A stretch of 64,000 nucleotides of DNA from Streptomyces sp. man185 (GTDB lineage Bacteria; Actinomycetota; Actinomycetes; Streptomycetales; Streptomycetaceae), in NCBI GenBank assembly GCA_002551355.1, contig NTHE01000014.1, positions 62,001-126,000 of the forward strand. Direction: 5' to 3'. A program made the translations under genes and the position numbers. Positions within the stretch are counted from its first letter, which is position 1; each line of letters opens with the position of its first letter. The notes under the pieces were generated by a model that was not told the origin of the DNA, did not search any database, and saw only the letters and a program-made list of their open reading frames with translations. This document shows, piece by piece, positions 1 to 7,961 of this stretch.

Positions 1-1
1 C

Positions 2-661
2 CGGGCCTGGAGCCAGGCCCACATGAGTGAGTACTTCCTGAACACCATCCTGGTGGTGGGCGGTTCGCTCACCGGCACCCTGGTCCTCGGGTCCATGGCC
101 GCTTATGTGCTCGCCCGCTTCGAGTTCCCGGGCAACCGCTTCATCTACTTCTTGTTCGTCGGCGGCATGAGCTTCCCGATCATGCTGGCGCTGGTCCCGC
201 TGTTCTACGTCATGGACAACATGGGGCTGCTGAACACGATCCACGGCCTGATCCTCGTGTACATCGCGTACTCGCTGCCGTTCACCGTGTTCTTCCTGAC
301 CTCGTTCTTCCGTACGCTGCCGACCTCGGTGGCGGAGGCGTCGATCATCGACGGGGCCTCGCACACCCGCACGTTCTTCCAGGTCATGCTGCCGATGGCC
401 AAGCCCGGCCTGATCAGCGTCGGGATCTTCAACTTCCTGGGGCAGTGGAACCAGTACATGCTGCCCACGGTGCTGAACACCGACCCGGAGAAGCGCGTGC
501 TGGCCCAGGGCCTGGTGGAGCTGGCCTCCAGCCAGGGCTACAAGGGCGACTACTCCGGCCTCTTCGCCGGTCTGGTGATCGCGATGCTGCCCGTGCTGGC
601 CGCGTACATCGTCTTCCAGCGCCAGGTCGTCTCCGGTCTGACGGCGGGCGCGCTGAAGTAG
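2..661 (+). CDS. ngcG: ABC sugar transporter permease, NgcG-like (5' partial)
   Basis: Inner-membrane permease of a CUT1 (MalG-type) carbohydrate ABC transporter. The frame is open from base 2 and the residues ahead of the first ATG (position 23) read RAWSQAH, so the gene begins before the window. Several hydrophobic segments are visible, and the EAA loop that docks the ATPase appears as EASIIDGASHTRTFFQVMLP (about residues 106-125 from the ATG). The next gene is a ROK regulator and then a xylose-type transporter. In S. coelicolor this neighbourhood carries ngcEFG, the GlcNAc/chitobiose importer (recalled, not checked). The substrate is therefore inferred from context, while the family call is secure. 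Confidence 0.85.
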   Translation, partial: RAWSQAHMSEYFLNTILVVGGSLTGTLVLGSMAAYVLARFEFPGNRFIYFLFVGGMSFPIMLALVPLFYVMDNMGLLNTIHGLILVYIAYSLPFTVFFLTSFFRTLPTSVAEASIIDGASHTRTFFQVMLPMAKPGLISVGIFNFLGQWNQYMLPTVLNTDPEKRVLAQGLVELASSQGYKGDYSGLFAGLVIAMLPVLAAYIVFQRQVVSGLTAGALK

Positions 662-672
662 GTCACGTATCG

Positions 673-723
673 ACAACAACCCGGTGCCCCGGCGGAGACT
701 CCGCCGGGGCACCGGGTTGTTGT
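673..723. terminator. Strong hairpin terminator after the permease
   Basis: Perfect inverted repeat with 24-base arms (673-696 and 700-723) around a GAC loop. It starts 12 bases after the permease stop codon and separates the ngc-type operon from the ROK regulator. There is no T-tract, as is usual for Streptomyces terminators. Confidence 0.9.
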
Positions 724-776
724 GCGGGTGCGCCGGTGCTCAGGTCTTGACGGGAGGCACCCCCGAACGGTCAGCT

Positions 777-782
777 TAGAGT
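777..782 (+). promoter_or_regulatory. Candidate -10 element for the ROK regulator
   Basis: TAGAGT fits the actinobacterial -10 pattern TAnnnT. A TTGACG lies at 747-752, but the 24-base spacing is too long for it to be the matching -35. Transcription from here would begin about 788, close to the upstream ATG at 787, which argues for an internal start at 877. Confidence 0.3.
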
Positions 783-876
783 TCACATGTTGGAGGAAGC
801 CGGGGTCTCATCGCTGCGGCCCCGGCCGGGGCGGTCCTTAACCGACCGCCCGCCAAGGGCAGGAGTGGATGAGTCG

Positions 877-2076
877 ATGGAGACTCCCGGGTCGCAGACA
901 TCGCTGCACAGGGCCAATCTGGAGCGGGTCGTACGCGCCGTACGGATGGCAGGATCGCTCACCCAGGCGGAGATCGCCCGGAGCACCGGCCTCTCCGCGG
1001 CCACCGTCTCCAATATCGTCCGGGAGCTGAAGGACGGCGGGACGGTCGAGGTCACCCCCACCTCGGCGGGCGGCCGGCGGGCCCGCAGCGTCTCGCTCAG
1101 CGGCGACGCGGGCATCGTCATCGGCGTCGACTTCGGCCATACGCACCTGCGCGTCGCCGTCGGCAACCTGGCCCACCAGGTGCTCGCCGAGGAGTCCGAG
1201 CCGCTGGACGTCGACGCCTCGTCCGCGGAGGGGTTCGACCGGGCGGAAGTACTGGTCAAGCGGCTGATCGAGGCCACCGGGATCGGCCCGGACAAGGTGA
1301 TCGGCGTCGGTCTCGGTGTGCCGGGCCCCATCGACGTCGAGTCCGGCACGCTGGGCTCCACCTCGATCCTGCCGGGCTGGACGGGCATCAACCCCAGCGA
1401 GGAGCTCTCCGGCCGCCTCGGCGTGCCCGTGTACGTCGACAACGACGCCAACCTCGGCGCACTGGGCGAGCTGGTCTGGGGCAGCGGCAGGGGCGTCAAG
1501 GACCTCGCGTACATCAAGGTGGCCAGCGGCGTCGGCGCCGGCCTGGTGATCGACGGGACCATCTACCGGGGCCCCGGCGGCACGGCCGGCGAGATCGGGC
1601 ACATCACACTGGACGAGTCGGGCCCGGTCTGCCGCTGCGGCAACCGCGGCTGCCTGGAGACCTTCACCGCAGCCCGCTACGTCCTGCCGCTGCTCCAGCC
1701 CAGCCACGGCCCCGGGCTCACCATGGAACGGGTGGTCCAGCTGGCCCGGGAGGGCGATCCGGGCTGCCGCCGGGTGATCGGCGACGTCGGACGCCACATA
1801 GGCAGCGGCGTGGCCAACCTGTGCAATCTGCTCAACCCCAGCCGCGTCGTGCTCGGCGGCTCGCTGGCGGAGGCCGGGGAGCTGGTCCTGGGGCCCATAC
1901 GGGACTCCGTTTCGCGCTACGCGATCCCCAGCGCCGCCCGGCAGCTCTCGGTCCTTCCCGGGGCGCTCGGCGGCCGTGCCGAAGTGCTCGGCGCCCTCGC
2001 CCTGGTGCTCAGCGAGATGGGGGATTCAACCCTTTTGGAGAGCACCCTCCCTGCGGCCACTCCTGCCTTCACTTAG
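877..2076 (+). CDS. rok7B7: ROK-family transcriptional regulator (Rok7B7-like)
   Basis: DNA-binding sugar-responsive regulator. The N-terminus holds a winged HTH (about residues 24-55, with TQAEIARSTGLSAATVSNIV). The ROK kinase-like fold follows: phosphate loop GVDFGHTHLR, sugar-binding DNDANLGALGE, the helper His in GEIGHITL, and the zinc motif CRCGNRGC. The start is ATG 877 with AGGAG at 861-865. GTG 865 (403 aa) and ATG 787 (429 aa) are in-frame alternatives. The gene sits between a GlcNAc-type permease and a xylFGH-type operon, as does rok7B7 in S. coelicolor. That protein is known to affect xylose transport, carbon catabolite repression and antibiotic production. The glucokinase-type residues are intact, so a catalytic or sugar-binding role is not excluded. 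Confidence 0.88.
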   Translation: METPGSQTSLHRANLERVVRAVRMAGSLTQAEIARSTGLSAATVSNIVRELKDGGTVEVTPTSAGGRRARSVSLSGDAGIVIGVDFGHTHLRVAVGNLAHQVLAEESEPLDVDASSAEGFDRAEVLVKRLIEATGIGPDKVIGVGLGVPGPIDVESGTLGSTSILPGWTGINPSEELSGRLGVPVYVDNDANLGALGELVWGSGRGVKDLAYIKVASGVGAGLVIDGTIYRGPGGTAGEIGHITLDESGPVCRCGNRGCLETFTAARYVLPLLQPSHGPGLTMERVVQLAREGDPGCRRVIGDVGRHIGSGVANLCNLLNPSRVVLGGSLAEAGELVLGPIRDSVSRYAIPSAARQLSVLPGALGGRAEVLGALALVLSEMGDSTLLESTLPAATPAFT

Positions 2077-2078
2077 AT

Positions 2079-2120
2079 AACGAATGGCACCGTTGTCATC
2101 TCGTTAAGGATTTACTCCTT
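2079..2120. promoter_or_regulatory. Candidate operator upstream of xylF
   Basis: Two inverted-repeat elements lie between the ROK stop codon and xylF. AACGA (2079-2083) and TCGTT (2101-2105) form an outer pair, and AAGGA (2106-2110) with TCCTT (2116-2120) forms an inner 5-base pair around TTTAC. The position suits a repressor site acting on xylFGH. The assignment to the ROK protein is inference. Confidence 0.35.
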
Positions 2121-2196
2121 GACGCTGGCGCTGGGGCCGAGTTGACTTCCAGCCACCTCGGCCGCAACGTCGCGGCCTCGTCAGGGAGGTTCGAGA

Positions 2197-3309
2197 ATGA
2201 ACACGCGTATGCGTCGTGCCGCCGTTGCCGTTGCCGCCACCACGATGGCGATCTCGCTGGCCGCTTGCGGGAGCGCCAAGGAGTCCGGCGACAAGGCCGA
2301 AGGGAGCTCGGAGAAGAAGGGCGACGACCTCAAAATAGGTCTGCTCCTCCCCGAGAACCAGACGGCCCGTTACGAGAAGTTCGACCGGCCGATCATCGAG
2401 AAGAAGATCAGCGAGCTCACCGACGGCAAGGCGAAGGTCACCTACGCCAACGCCAAGCAGGATGCGAACACGCAGGCGCAGCAGGTCGACACCATGATCA
2501 CCAACAAGGTCGACGCCCTCATCCTGGGCTCGGTCGACTCCAAGGCGATCGCCAACAGCGTCAAGAAGGCCAAGGACGCCGGCATCCCGGTCGTCGCCTT
2601 CGACCGCCTCGCCGAGGGCCCCATCGACGCCTACACCTCCTTCGACAACGAAGAGGTCGGCCGGGCCCAGGGCACCGCCCTGCTGGAGGCCCTGGGCGAC
2701 AAGGCCGACGGCGGCACGATCGTGATGATGAACGGCGCGATCACCGACCCGAACGCCGCGCTCTTCAAGAAGGGCGCCAAGTCCGTCCTCGACGGCAAGG
2801 TGAAGTACGGCAAGGAGTACGACACCAAGGAGTGGAAGCCGGAGAACGCCAACGCCAACATGGAAGCGGCGATCACCGCGCTCGGCAAGGACAAGATCGA
2901 CGGCGTCTACTCGGCCAACGACGGCATGGCGGGCGGCATCATCACCGCCCTCAAGGGCGCCGGCCTCTCGCCGCTCCCGCCGGTCACGGGCCAGGACGCC
3001 GAGCTCGCGGGTGTGCAGCGCATCGTCAGCGGTGAGCAGTTCATGAGCGTCTACAAGTCCTACCCCGCCGAGGGCATCGTCGCCGCGGAGATGGCCGTCG
3101 CCCTCGCCAAGGGCGAGAAGCTCGACTCCATCGCCACCTCGAAGGTCGACAGCGCCACCACCAAGGGCATCCCGACGGTCCTCGTCCCGGTCGTCTCGCT
3201 GACCAAGGACAACATCCAGGACACCGTCCTCAAGGACGGCATCTGGACGCTGGACGAGATCTGCACGGCCAAGTACAAGGCCGACTGCGACAAGATCGGC
3301 CTGAAGTAG
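2197..3309 (+). CDS. xylF: Xylose-type ABC transporter substrate-binding lipoprotein
   Basis: Extracytoplasmic sugar-binding protein of the CUT2 (XylF/RbsB) family, 370 aa. The N-terminus is a lipoprotein signal (charged MNTRMRR, hydrophobic stretch, lipobox LAAC with Cys about residue 25), followed by a Ser/Lys/Glu-rich linker. The type-1 periplasmic binding fold begins at KIGLLLPENQTARYEKFD, and VDALILGSVDSKAI is typical of XylF. The start at ATG 2197 has GGGAGG at 2184-2189. It is followed by a hairpin and then the ATPase and permease genes, the usual order for a xylose importer. Xylose as substrate is inferred from family resemblance and the neighbouring ROK gene. Confidence 0.9.
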   Translation: MNTRMRRAAVAVAATTMAISLAACGSAKESGDKAEGSSEKKGDDLKIGLLLPENQTARYEKFDRPIIEKKISELTDGKAKVTYANAKQDANTQAQQVDTMITNKVDALILGSVDSKAIANSVKKAKDAGIPVVAFDRLAEGPIDAYTSFDNEEVGRAQGTALLEALGDKADGGTIVMMNGAITDPNAALFKKGAKSVLDGKVKYGKEYDTKEWKPENANANMEAAITALGKDKIDGVYSANDGMAGGIITALKGAGLSPLPPVTGQDAELAGVQRIVSGEQFMSVYKSYPAEGIVAAEMAVALAKGEKLDSIATSKVDSATTKGIPTVLVPVVSLTKDNIQDTVLKDGIWTLDEICTAKYKADCDKIGLK

Positions 3310-3316
3310 GCCCCCG

Positions 3317-3343
3317 GGGGCCTGTCGTCGCACGACGGGCCCC
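3317..3343 (+). terminator. Intra-operon hairpin between xylF and xylG
   Basis: A 12-base stem (3317-3328 and 3332-3343, one G-T pair) with a 3-base loop starts 7 bases after the xylF stop. Such a hairpin is commonly seen after binding-protein genes. It could make xylF mRNA more abundant than the membrane components, by partial termination or 3'-end protection. Confidence 0.65.
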
Positions 3344-3638
3344 AAGGACCCCGGCCTGCCCCCGAGCGGCCGGGTCCCGTCCGCCCTACCACCGGCCGTG
3401 ACGCCCGCTTCGCCCCCGCGGGGGCGAAGCGGCCCACCGCCCGCGCACGCGAGCGCCGGTCCCACCGGCCCGTACGCGCCACGAAGCCTGTCCGGCGTCC
3501 CGCACACCAACCGTCCCGCTACCGGGCGGGGCGCCGGACGGAACGCTCACACCTCATCTGTTCTCTTTGCTCGACACCGCCGCGCCTTCCCCCGGGTGCG
3601 GCATCCCCGCCGGTCAGGCGGCGAAGGAGATGGTTCAT
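3344..3638. other. Intergenic stretch between xylF and xylG
   Basis: About 295 bases without a recognisable gene. The sequence is C-rich (several runs such as CCCCCGCGGGGGC around 3412-3425) and ends in the xylG ribosome site GAAGGAGA at 3623-3630. I see no clear -35/-10 pair. The unusual length for an ABC operon leaves room for a second weak promoter. Confidence 0.4.
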
Positions 3639-4418
3639 GTGTCCGCTACGCCCGTGTTGGCGTTGCGAGGGGTCTCCAAGCGCTTCGGTGCCGTCCAGGT
3701 ACTCACCGATGTAGAGCTTGAGGTCCACGCCGGCGAGGTGGTCGCCCTGGTCGGCGACAACGGCGCCGGTAAATCAACGCTGGTCAAGACGATCGCCGGA
3801 GTCCACCCCATCGATGAGGGAGTCATCGAGTGGGAGGGCCGGGCGGTGCAGATCGACAAGCCGCACGACGCCCAGAACCTCGGCGTCGCGACCGTCTATC
3901 AGGACCTCGCGCTGTGCGACAACATCGATGTCGTCGGCAACCTCTACCTGGGCCGGGAGCTGCGCAAGTTCGGCATCCTGGACGAGGTGGAGATGGAGCG
4001 CCGCTCCCGCGAGCTGCTGTCCACGCTGTCCATCCGGATCCCGAGCGTCCGCATCCCGATCGCCTCGCTCTCCGGCGGCCAGCGCCAGACCGTGGCCATC
4101 GCCCGGTCGATGCTCGGTGAGCCCAAGCTCGTCATCCTCGACGAGCCGACCGCCGCCCTCGGCGTCGAGCAGACCGCCCAGGTCCTCGACCTCGTCGAGC
4201 GGCTGCGCGAGCGCGGTCACGCGGTCATCCTCATCAGCCACAACATGGCCGACGTGAAGGCCGTGGCCGACAAGGTCGCCGTGCTCCGGCTGGGCCGGAA
4301 CAACGGTGTCTTCGATGTGAAGACCACCTCCCAGGAAGAGATCATCTCCGCCATCACGGGCGCCACGGACAACGCCGTGACCCGACGTGCGGCGCGCAAC
4401 GCGGAGGTTTCCAAGTGA
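3639..4418 (+). CDS. xylG: Xylose-type ABC transporter ATP-binding protein, single domain
   Basis: Cytoplasmic ATPase of the sugar importer, about 259 aa. Walker A GDNGAGKST (about residues 39-47), Q-loop VYQDLALC, ABC signature LSGGQRQT, Walker B VILDEPTAAL and the switch His in LISHN are all present. GTG 3639 is preferred because GAAGGAGA lies about 9 bases upstream; ATG 3630 is an in-frame alternative. It has one nucleotide-binding domain, whereas E. coli XylG has two in about 500 aa, so the working transporter probably contains a dimer of this protein. The stop overlaps the start of the permease by 4 bases, indicating translational coupling. Confidence 0.9.
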   Translation: MSATPVLALRGVSKRFGAVQVLTDVELEVHAGEVVALVGDNGAGKSTLVKTIAGVHPIDEGVIEWEGRAVQIDKPHDAQNLGVATVYQDLALCDNIDVVGNLYLGRELRKFGILDEVEMERRSRELLSTLSIRIPSVRIPIASLSGGQRQTVAIARSMLGEPKLVILDEPTAALGVEQTAQVLDLVERLRERGHAVILISHNMADVKAVADKVAVLRLGRNNGVFDVKTTSQEEIISAITGATDNAVTRRAARNAEVSK

Positions 4419-5731
4419 CCACCGACAAGTCCGCAACCTCGCTGGACAAGGCCGACGCCGCCCCCGCCGACGCCCCGCCGGTCGGCAACCCGGACGCCGC
4501 CGAGGGCGCCGCCACGGTCGTCGACCCCCGCCTGCTCATCCGCGAGCAGGGCTTCGCCGGATACCTCACCGAGTTCAAGCGCAAGATCAGCGGCGGTGAC
4601 CTGGGCTCCATCCCGGTCGTCGTCGGCCTGGCGATCATCGCCATCGTCTTCCAGAGCATGAACTCCGAGTTCCTCTCCGCGAAGAACATCAGCGACATCG
4701 CCGTCACCATGGTCGCCACCGGCATGATGGCCGTCGGCATCATCTTCGTCCTGCTGCTCGGCGAGATCGACCTCTCGGTCGGCTCCGTCTCCGGCGTCTC
4801 CGGCGCCCTGGTCGCGGTGCTCAGCGTCACCCAGGGCATGAACGAATGGCTGGCGATCGTCGTCGCCATCGTCAGCGGCGCGGTGATGGGCGCGATCCAC
4901 GGCTTCTTCTTCGCCCGGATCGGGGCGCCCGCCTTCGCCGTCACCCTGGCCGGCCTGCTGTTCTGGCTCGGCTTCATGCTCCAGCTGCTCGGCGACTCCG
5001 GCACCATCAACCTGGACGGCGACGGGGTGGTCGGCAAGCTGACCACGTACTACTTCACCGACGTCGCCGCCGCCTACGGGCTCGCCGCCGTCGCGGTGAT
5101 CGGCTACTTCGCCGCCGCCTTCCTGGACACCCGCCGCCGCGAGGCCGCGGGCATCCCGGCCCGGCCGATCGCCGACATCGCCGTGCGCACGGCCGTGCTC
5201 GCGGTGTTCGCCTTCGCCGCCGCGTACATGTTCAACCAGTACCGCGGCCTGCCGCTCGCGCTGGTCCTCTTCCTGATCGTCCTGGTCGCCACGGACTTCC
5301 TGCTCCGCCGGACGGCCTACGGGCGGAAGATCTTCGCGCTCGGCGGCAGCGTCGAGGCCTCCCGGCGCGCCGGTATCAACGTCACCGCGATCCGGATCTC
5401 CGTCTTCTCCATCGCGGGCACCTTCGCGGCGATCGGCGGCCTGTTCTGGGCCTCCAAGATCGCGGCGGCCAACCAGGGCTCCGGCACCGGCGACCTCCTG
5501 ATGAACGTCATCGCGGCGGCCGTCATCGGCGGCACCAGCCTCTTCGGCGGCCGCGGCCGCACCTGGAACGCCCTGCTGGGCGTCATGGTGATCGTCTCGA
5601 TCCAGTACGGGCTGTCGCTGGAAGGCATCGCCACGCCGATCCAGTACATGGTCACCGGCGCCGTGCTCCTCGCCACGGTCGTCATCGACTCCGTCACCCG
5701 TAAGACCCAGAAGACCGCGGGTCGCGCCTGA
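4415..5731 (+). CDS. xylH: Xylose-type ABC transporter permease
   Basis: Membrane permease of the CUT2 family (BPD_transp_2), 438 aa. About 60 hydrophilic residues, Ala/Asp/Pro rich, precede the first membrane segment (about residue 65). Roughly ten membrane segments follow. LLLGEIDLSVGSVSG and the cytoplasmic AYGRKIFALGGSVEASRRAG are hallmark motifs of XylH/RbsC-type permeases. The GTG start overlaps the xylG stop (GTGA). It ends the operon and is followed by a strong hairpin. Confidence 0.92.
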   Translation: MTTDKSATSLDKADAAPADAPPVGNPDAAEGAATVVDPRLLIREQGFAGYLTEFKRKISGGDLGSIPVVVGLAIIAIVFQSMNSEFLSAKNISDIAVTMVATGMMAVGIIFVLLLGEIDLSVGSVSGVSGALVAVLSVTQGMNEWLAIVVAIVSGAVMGAIHGFFFARIGAPAFAVTLAGLLFWLGFMLQLLGDSGTINLDGDGVVGKLTTYYFTDVAAAYGLAAVAVIGYFAAAFLDTRRREAAGIPARPIADIAVRTAVLAVFAFAAAYMFNQYRGLPLALVLFLIVLVATDFLLRRTAYGRKIFALGGSVEASRRAGINVTAIRISVFSIAGTFAAIGGLFWASKIAAANQGSGTGDLLMNVIAAAVIGGTSLFGGRGRTWNALLGVMVIVSIQYGLSLEGIATPIQYMVTGAVLLATVVIDSVTRKTQKTAGRA

Positions 5732-5740
5732 CCGCACGTT

Positions 5741-5787
5741 CGCGCAGGTGCCCGGCGGCCCGAGGGGGGCCGCCGGGCACCTGCGCG
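5741..5787. terminator. Terminator after xylH
   Basis: Perfect 21-base inverted repeat (5741-5761 and 5767-5787) with loop GAGGG, beginning 10 bases after the xylH stop codon. Confidence 0.9.
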
Positions 5788-5844
5788 TGTCCGGGTATGG
5801 CTACGAACAGGGCCGCCCGCTGCTCACGTCCGGTAGCGGAACAT

Positions 5845-5850
5845 TAGACT
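5845..5850 (+). promoter_or_regulatory. Candidate -10 element for dxs
   Basis: TAGACT fits TAnnnT and lies 45 bases before the GTG start of dxs, downstream of the xylH terminator. No good -35 hexamer is seen at the expected spacing. Confidence 0.4.
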
Positions 5851-5895
5851 CATCGGATCGGCACGCTCGATCAGCTCAAACGCAAGGAGGCACGG

Positions 5896-7809
5896 GTGGA
5901 TCTGCTGACCCGCATCAAGGGACCGCGCGACCTGGACCGGCTCAGCCTCGGTGAGCTGGACCAGCTCGCGGAGGAGATCCGTACCTTCCTGGTGGACGCG
6001 GTGTCCAAGACCGGCGGCCACCTCGGACCCAACCTGGGCGTCGTCGAGCTCACCATCGCCCTGCACCGCGTCTTCGAGTCGCCCAAGGACAAGGTCCTGT
6101 GGGACACCGGCCACCAGGCCTACGTCCACAAGCTGCTCACCGGCCGCCAGGACTTCTCCCGGCTCAAGAGCAAGGGCGGCCTCTCCGGCTACCCCTCCCG
6201 CGCCGAGTCCGACCACGACGTCATCGAGAACAGCCACGCGTCCGGGGTCCTCGGCTGGGCCGACGGCCTCGCCAAGGCGAACGAGGTCCTGAAGAAGGAC
6301 GACCACGTCGTCGCGGTCATCGGTGACGGCGCGCTCACCGGCGGTATGGCCTGGGAGGCGCTGAACAACATCGCCGCCGCCAAGGACCGCCCCCTCGTCA
6401 TCGTCGTCAACGACAACGAGCGCTCCTACGCCCCGACCATCGGCGGCCTCGCCAACCACCTCGCCACGCTCCGTACGACCGACGGTTACGAACGGTTCCT
6501 GGCCCGTGGCAAGGACTTCCTGGAGCGCACGCCCGTCGTCGGCCGCCCGCTGTACGACACCCTGCACGGCGCCAAGAAGGGCCTCAAGGACTTCATCGCC
6601 CCGCAGGGCATGTTCGAGGACCTCGGCCTGAAGTACGTCGGCCCGATCGACGGCCACGACGTCGAGGCCCTGGAATCCGCGCTCCAGCGCGCCAAACGCT
6701 TCGGCGGCCCGGTCATCGTGCACTGCCTCACCCAGAAGGGCCGCGGCTACACCCCGGCTCTGGAGGACGAGGCCGACCGCTTCCACGCGGTGGGCAAGAT
6801 CCACCCGGACACCGGCCTGCCGATCTCCACCTCCGGCCTCGACTGGACCTCCGTCTTCGGCGAGGAGATGGTCAAGCTCGGCCAGGAGCGCGAGGACATC
6901 GTCGCGATCACCGCGGCCATGCTCCAGCCCGTCGGCCTCGGCAAGTTCGAGGAGGCCTTCCCGGACCGGATCTACGACGTCGGCATCGCCGAGCAGCACG
7001 GCGCGGTCTCCGCTGCGGGCCTCGCCACCGGCGGCCTCCACCCGGTCTTCGCGGTCTACGCCACCTTCCTCAACCGCGCCTTCGACCAGGTCCTGATGGA
7101 CGTCGCCCTGCACAAGTGCGGCGTCACCTTCGTCCTGGACCGGGCCGGCATCACCGGCACGGACGGCGCCTCGCACAACGGCATGTGGGACATGTCGATC
7201 CTCCAGTGCGTGCCCACGCTCCGGATCGCCGCCCCGCGCGACGCCGACCAGGTCCGCGCCCAGCTGCGCGAGGCCGTCGCCGTCGACGACGCGCCCACCG
7301 TCGTCCGCTTCTCCAAGGGTGCGGTCGGCCCCGCCGTCAAGGCGGTCGGCAAGGCCGGCGGCATGGACATCCTGCGCGAGCCGAAGGCGGACCGCCCGGA
7401 CGTCCTCATCGTCTCCGTCGGCGCGCTCGCCCCGATGTGCCTGGAGATCGCCGACCTGCTGGACGCCCAGGGCATCTCCAGCACCGTCGTCGACCCCCGC
7501 TGGGTCAAGCCCGTCGACGAGGCCCTCGCCCCGCTCGCCGAGCACCACCGCGTCGTCGTCACCGTCGAGGACAACAGCCGCGCCGGAGGCGTCGGCTCCG
7601 CGGTCGCCCAGGCCCTGCGCGACGCCGGCGTCGACGTACCGCTGCGCGACTTCGGCATCCCGCCGGTCTTCCTCGACCACGCCTCCCGCGGCGAGGTCAT
7701 GACCGAGATCGGTCTGACCGCGCCGGACATCGCCCGGCAGGTCACGGGCCTGGTCGCCAAGCTCGACGGCCGCTTCGAGAGCCGCGCGGTGCAGCCCGCC
7801 CGCGACTGA
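5896..7809 (+). CDS. dxs: 1-deoxy-D-xylulose-5-phosphate synthase
   Basis: Thiamine-diphosphate enzyme that condenses pyruvate and glyceraldehyde 3-phosphate, the first step of the MEP isoprenoid pathway. It also feeds thiamine and pyridoxal synthesis. At 637 aa it is full length. Visible motifs: [17 protein letters not shown] near the N-terminus, the substrate His in [10 protein letters not shown], the ThDP-binding [16 protein letters not shown], and the catalytic Glu in [14 protein letters not shown]. The C-terminal transketolase domain is complete. The start is GTG 5896 with an excellent site AAGGAGG at 5884-5890. It appears monocistronic, flanked by hairpins. Confidence 0.97.
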   Translation: MDLLTRIKGPRDLDRLSLGELDQLAEEIRTFLVDAVSKTGGHLGPNLGVVELTIALHRVFESPKDKVLWDTGHQAYVHKLLTGRQDFSRLKSKGGLSGYPSRAESDHDVIENSHASGVLGWADGLAKANEVLKKDDHVVAVIGDGALTGGMAWEALNNIAAAKDRPLVIVVNDNERSYAPTIGGLANHLATLRTTDGYERFLARGKDFLERTPVVGRPLYDTLHGAKKGLKDFIAPQGMFEDLGLKYVGPIDGHDVEALESALQRAKRFGGPVIVHCLTQKGRGYTPALEDEADRFHAVGKIHPDTGLPISTSGLDWTSVFGEEMVKLGQEREDIVAITAAMLQPVGLGKFEEAFPDRIYDVGIAEQHGAVSAAGLATGGLHPVFAVYATFLNRAFDQVLMDVALHKCGVTFVLDRAGITGTDGASHNGMWDMSILQCVPTLRIAAPRDADQVRAQLREAVAVDDAPTVVRFSKGAVGPAVKAVGKAGGMDILREPKADRPDVLIVSVGALAPMCLEIADLLDAQGISSTVVDPRWVKPVDEALAPLAEHHRVVVTVEDNSRAGGVGSAVAQALRDAGVDVPLRDFGIPPVFLDHASRGEVMTEIGLTAPDIARQVTGLVAKLDGRFESRAVQPARD

Positions 7810-7832
7810 TCCGCCCCCTCCGTACGGCCGAC

Positions 7833-7874
7833 GGGCCGGGAGAACCGCCCCTGTACGGGTGGTTCTCCCGGCCC
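7833..7874. terminator. Terminator after dxs
   Basis: Arms 7833-7846 and 7861-7874 are perfectly complementary over 14 bases and can extend inward (CCGCCC with GGGTGG, one wobble) to a loop near 7851-7855. It starts 23 bases after the dxs stop. Confidence 0.85.
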
Positions 7875-7961
7875 ATTCGCGTGAAACGGGCCGGATGGCG
7901 CGTTCCCACGCATGACCGGTCCGAATCATGGCGTTCACAACGAATGCGTGGAGGTACGCAG

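Noticed and set aside
747..752. TTGACG as -35 of the ROK gene
   Set aside because: The spacing to TAGAGT is 24 bases, too long for a standard promoter.
2104..3510. Long open frame of 468 codons on the minus strand opposite xylF
   Set aside because: High-GC third positions leave the antisense frame open. Its translation is a low-complexity Gly/Asp/Val/Leu text without family motifs, while the plus strand has a complete binding-protein gene.
4217..5737. 506-codon minus-strand frame opposite xylGH
   Set aside because: Asp/Gly/Arg/Ala-rich shadow with no start signal; the plus strand holds the clear ATPase and permease genes.
5824..7938. 704-codon minus-strand frame opposite dxs
   Set aside because: Shadow of dxs; composition is unlike a protein and the dxs frame has all expected motifs.
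7116..7961. Upstream extension of the amino-acid permease frame
   Set aside because: It lies inside dxs and crosses its terminator. A good ribosome site supports GTG 7962 instead.
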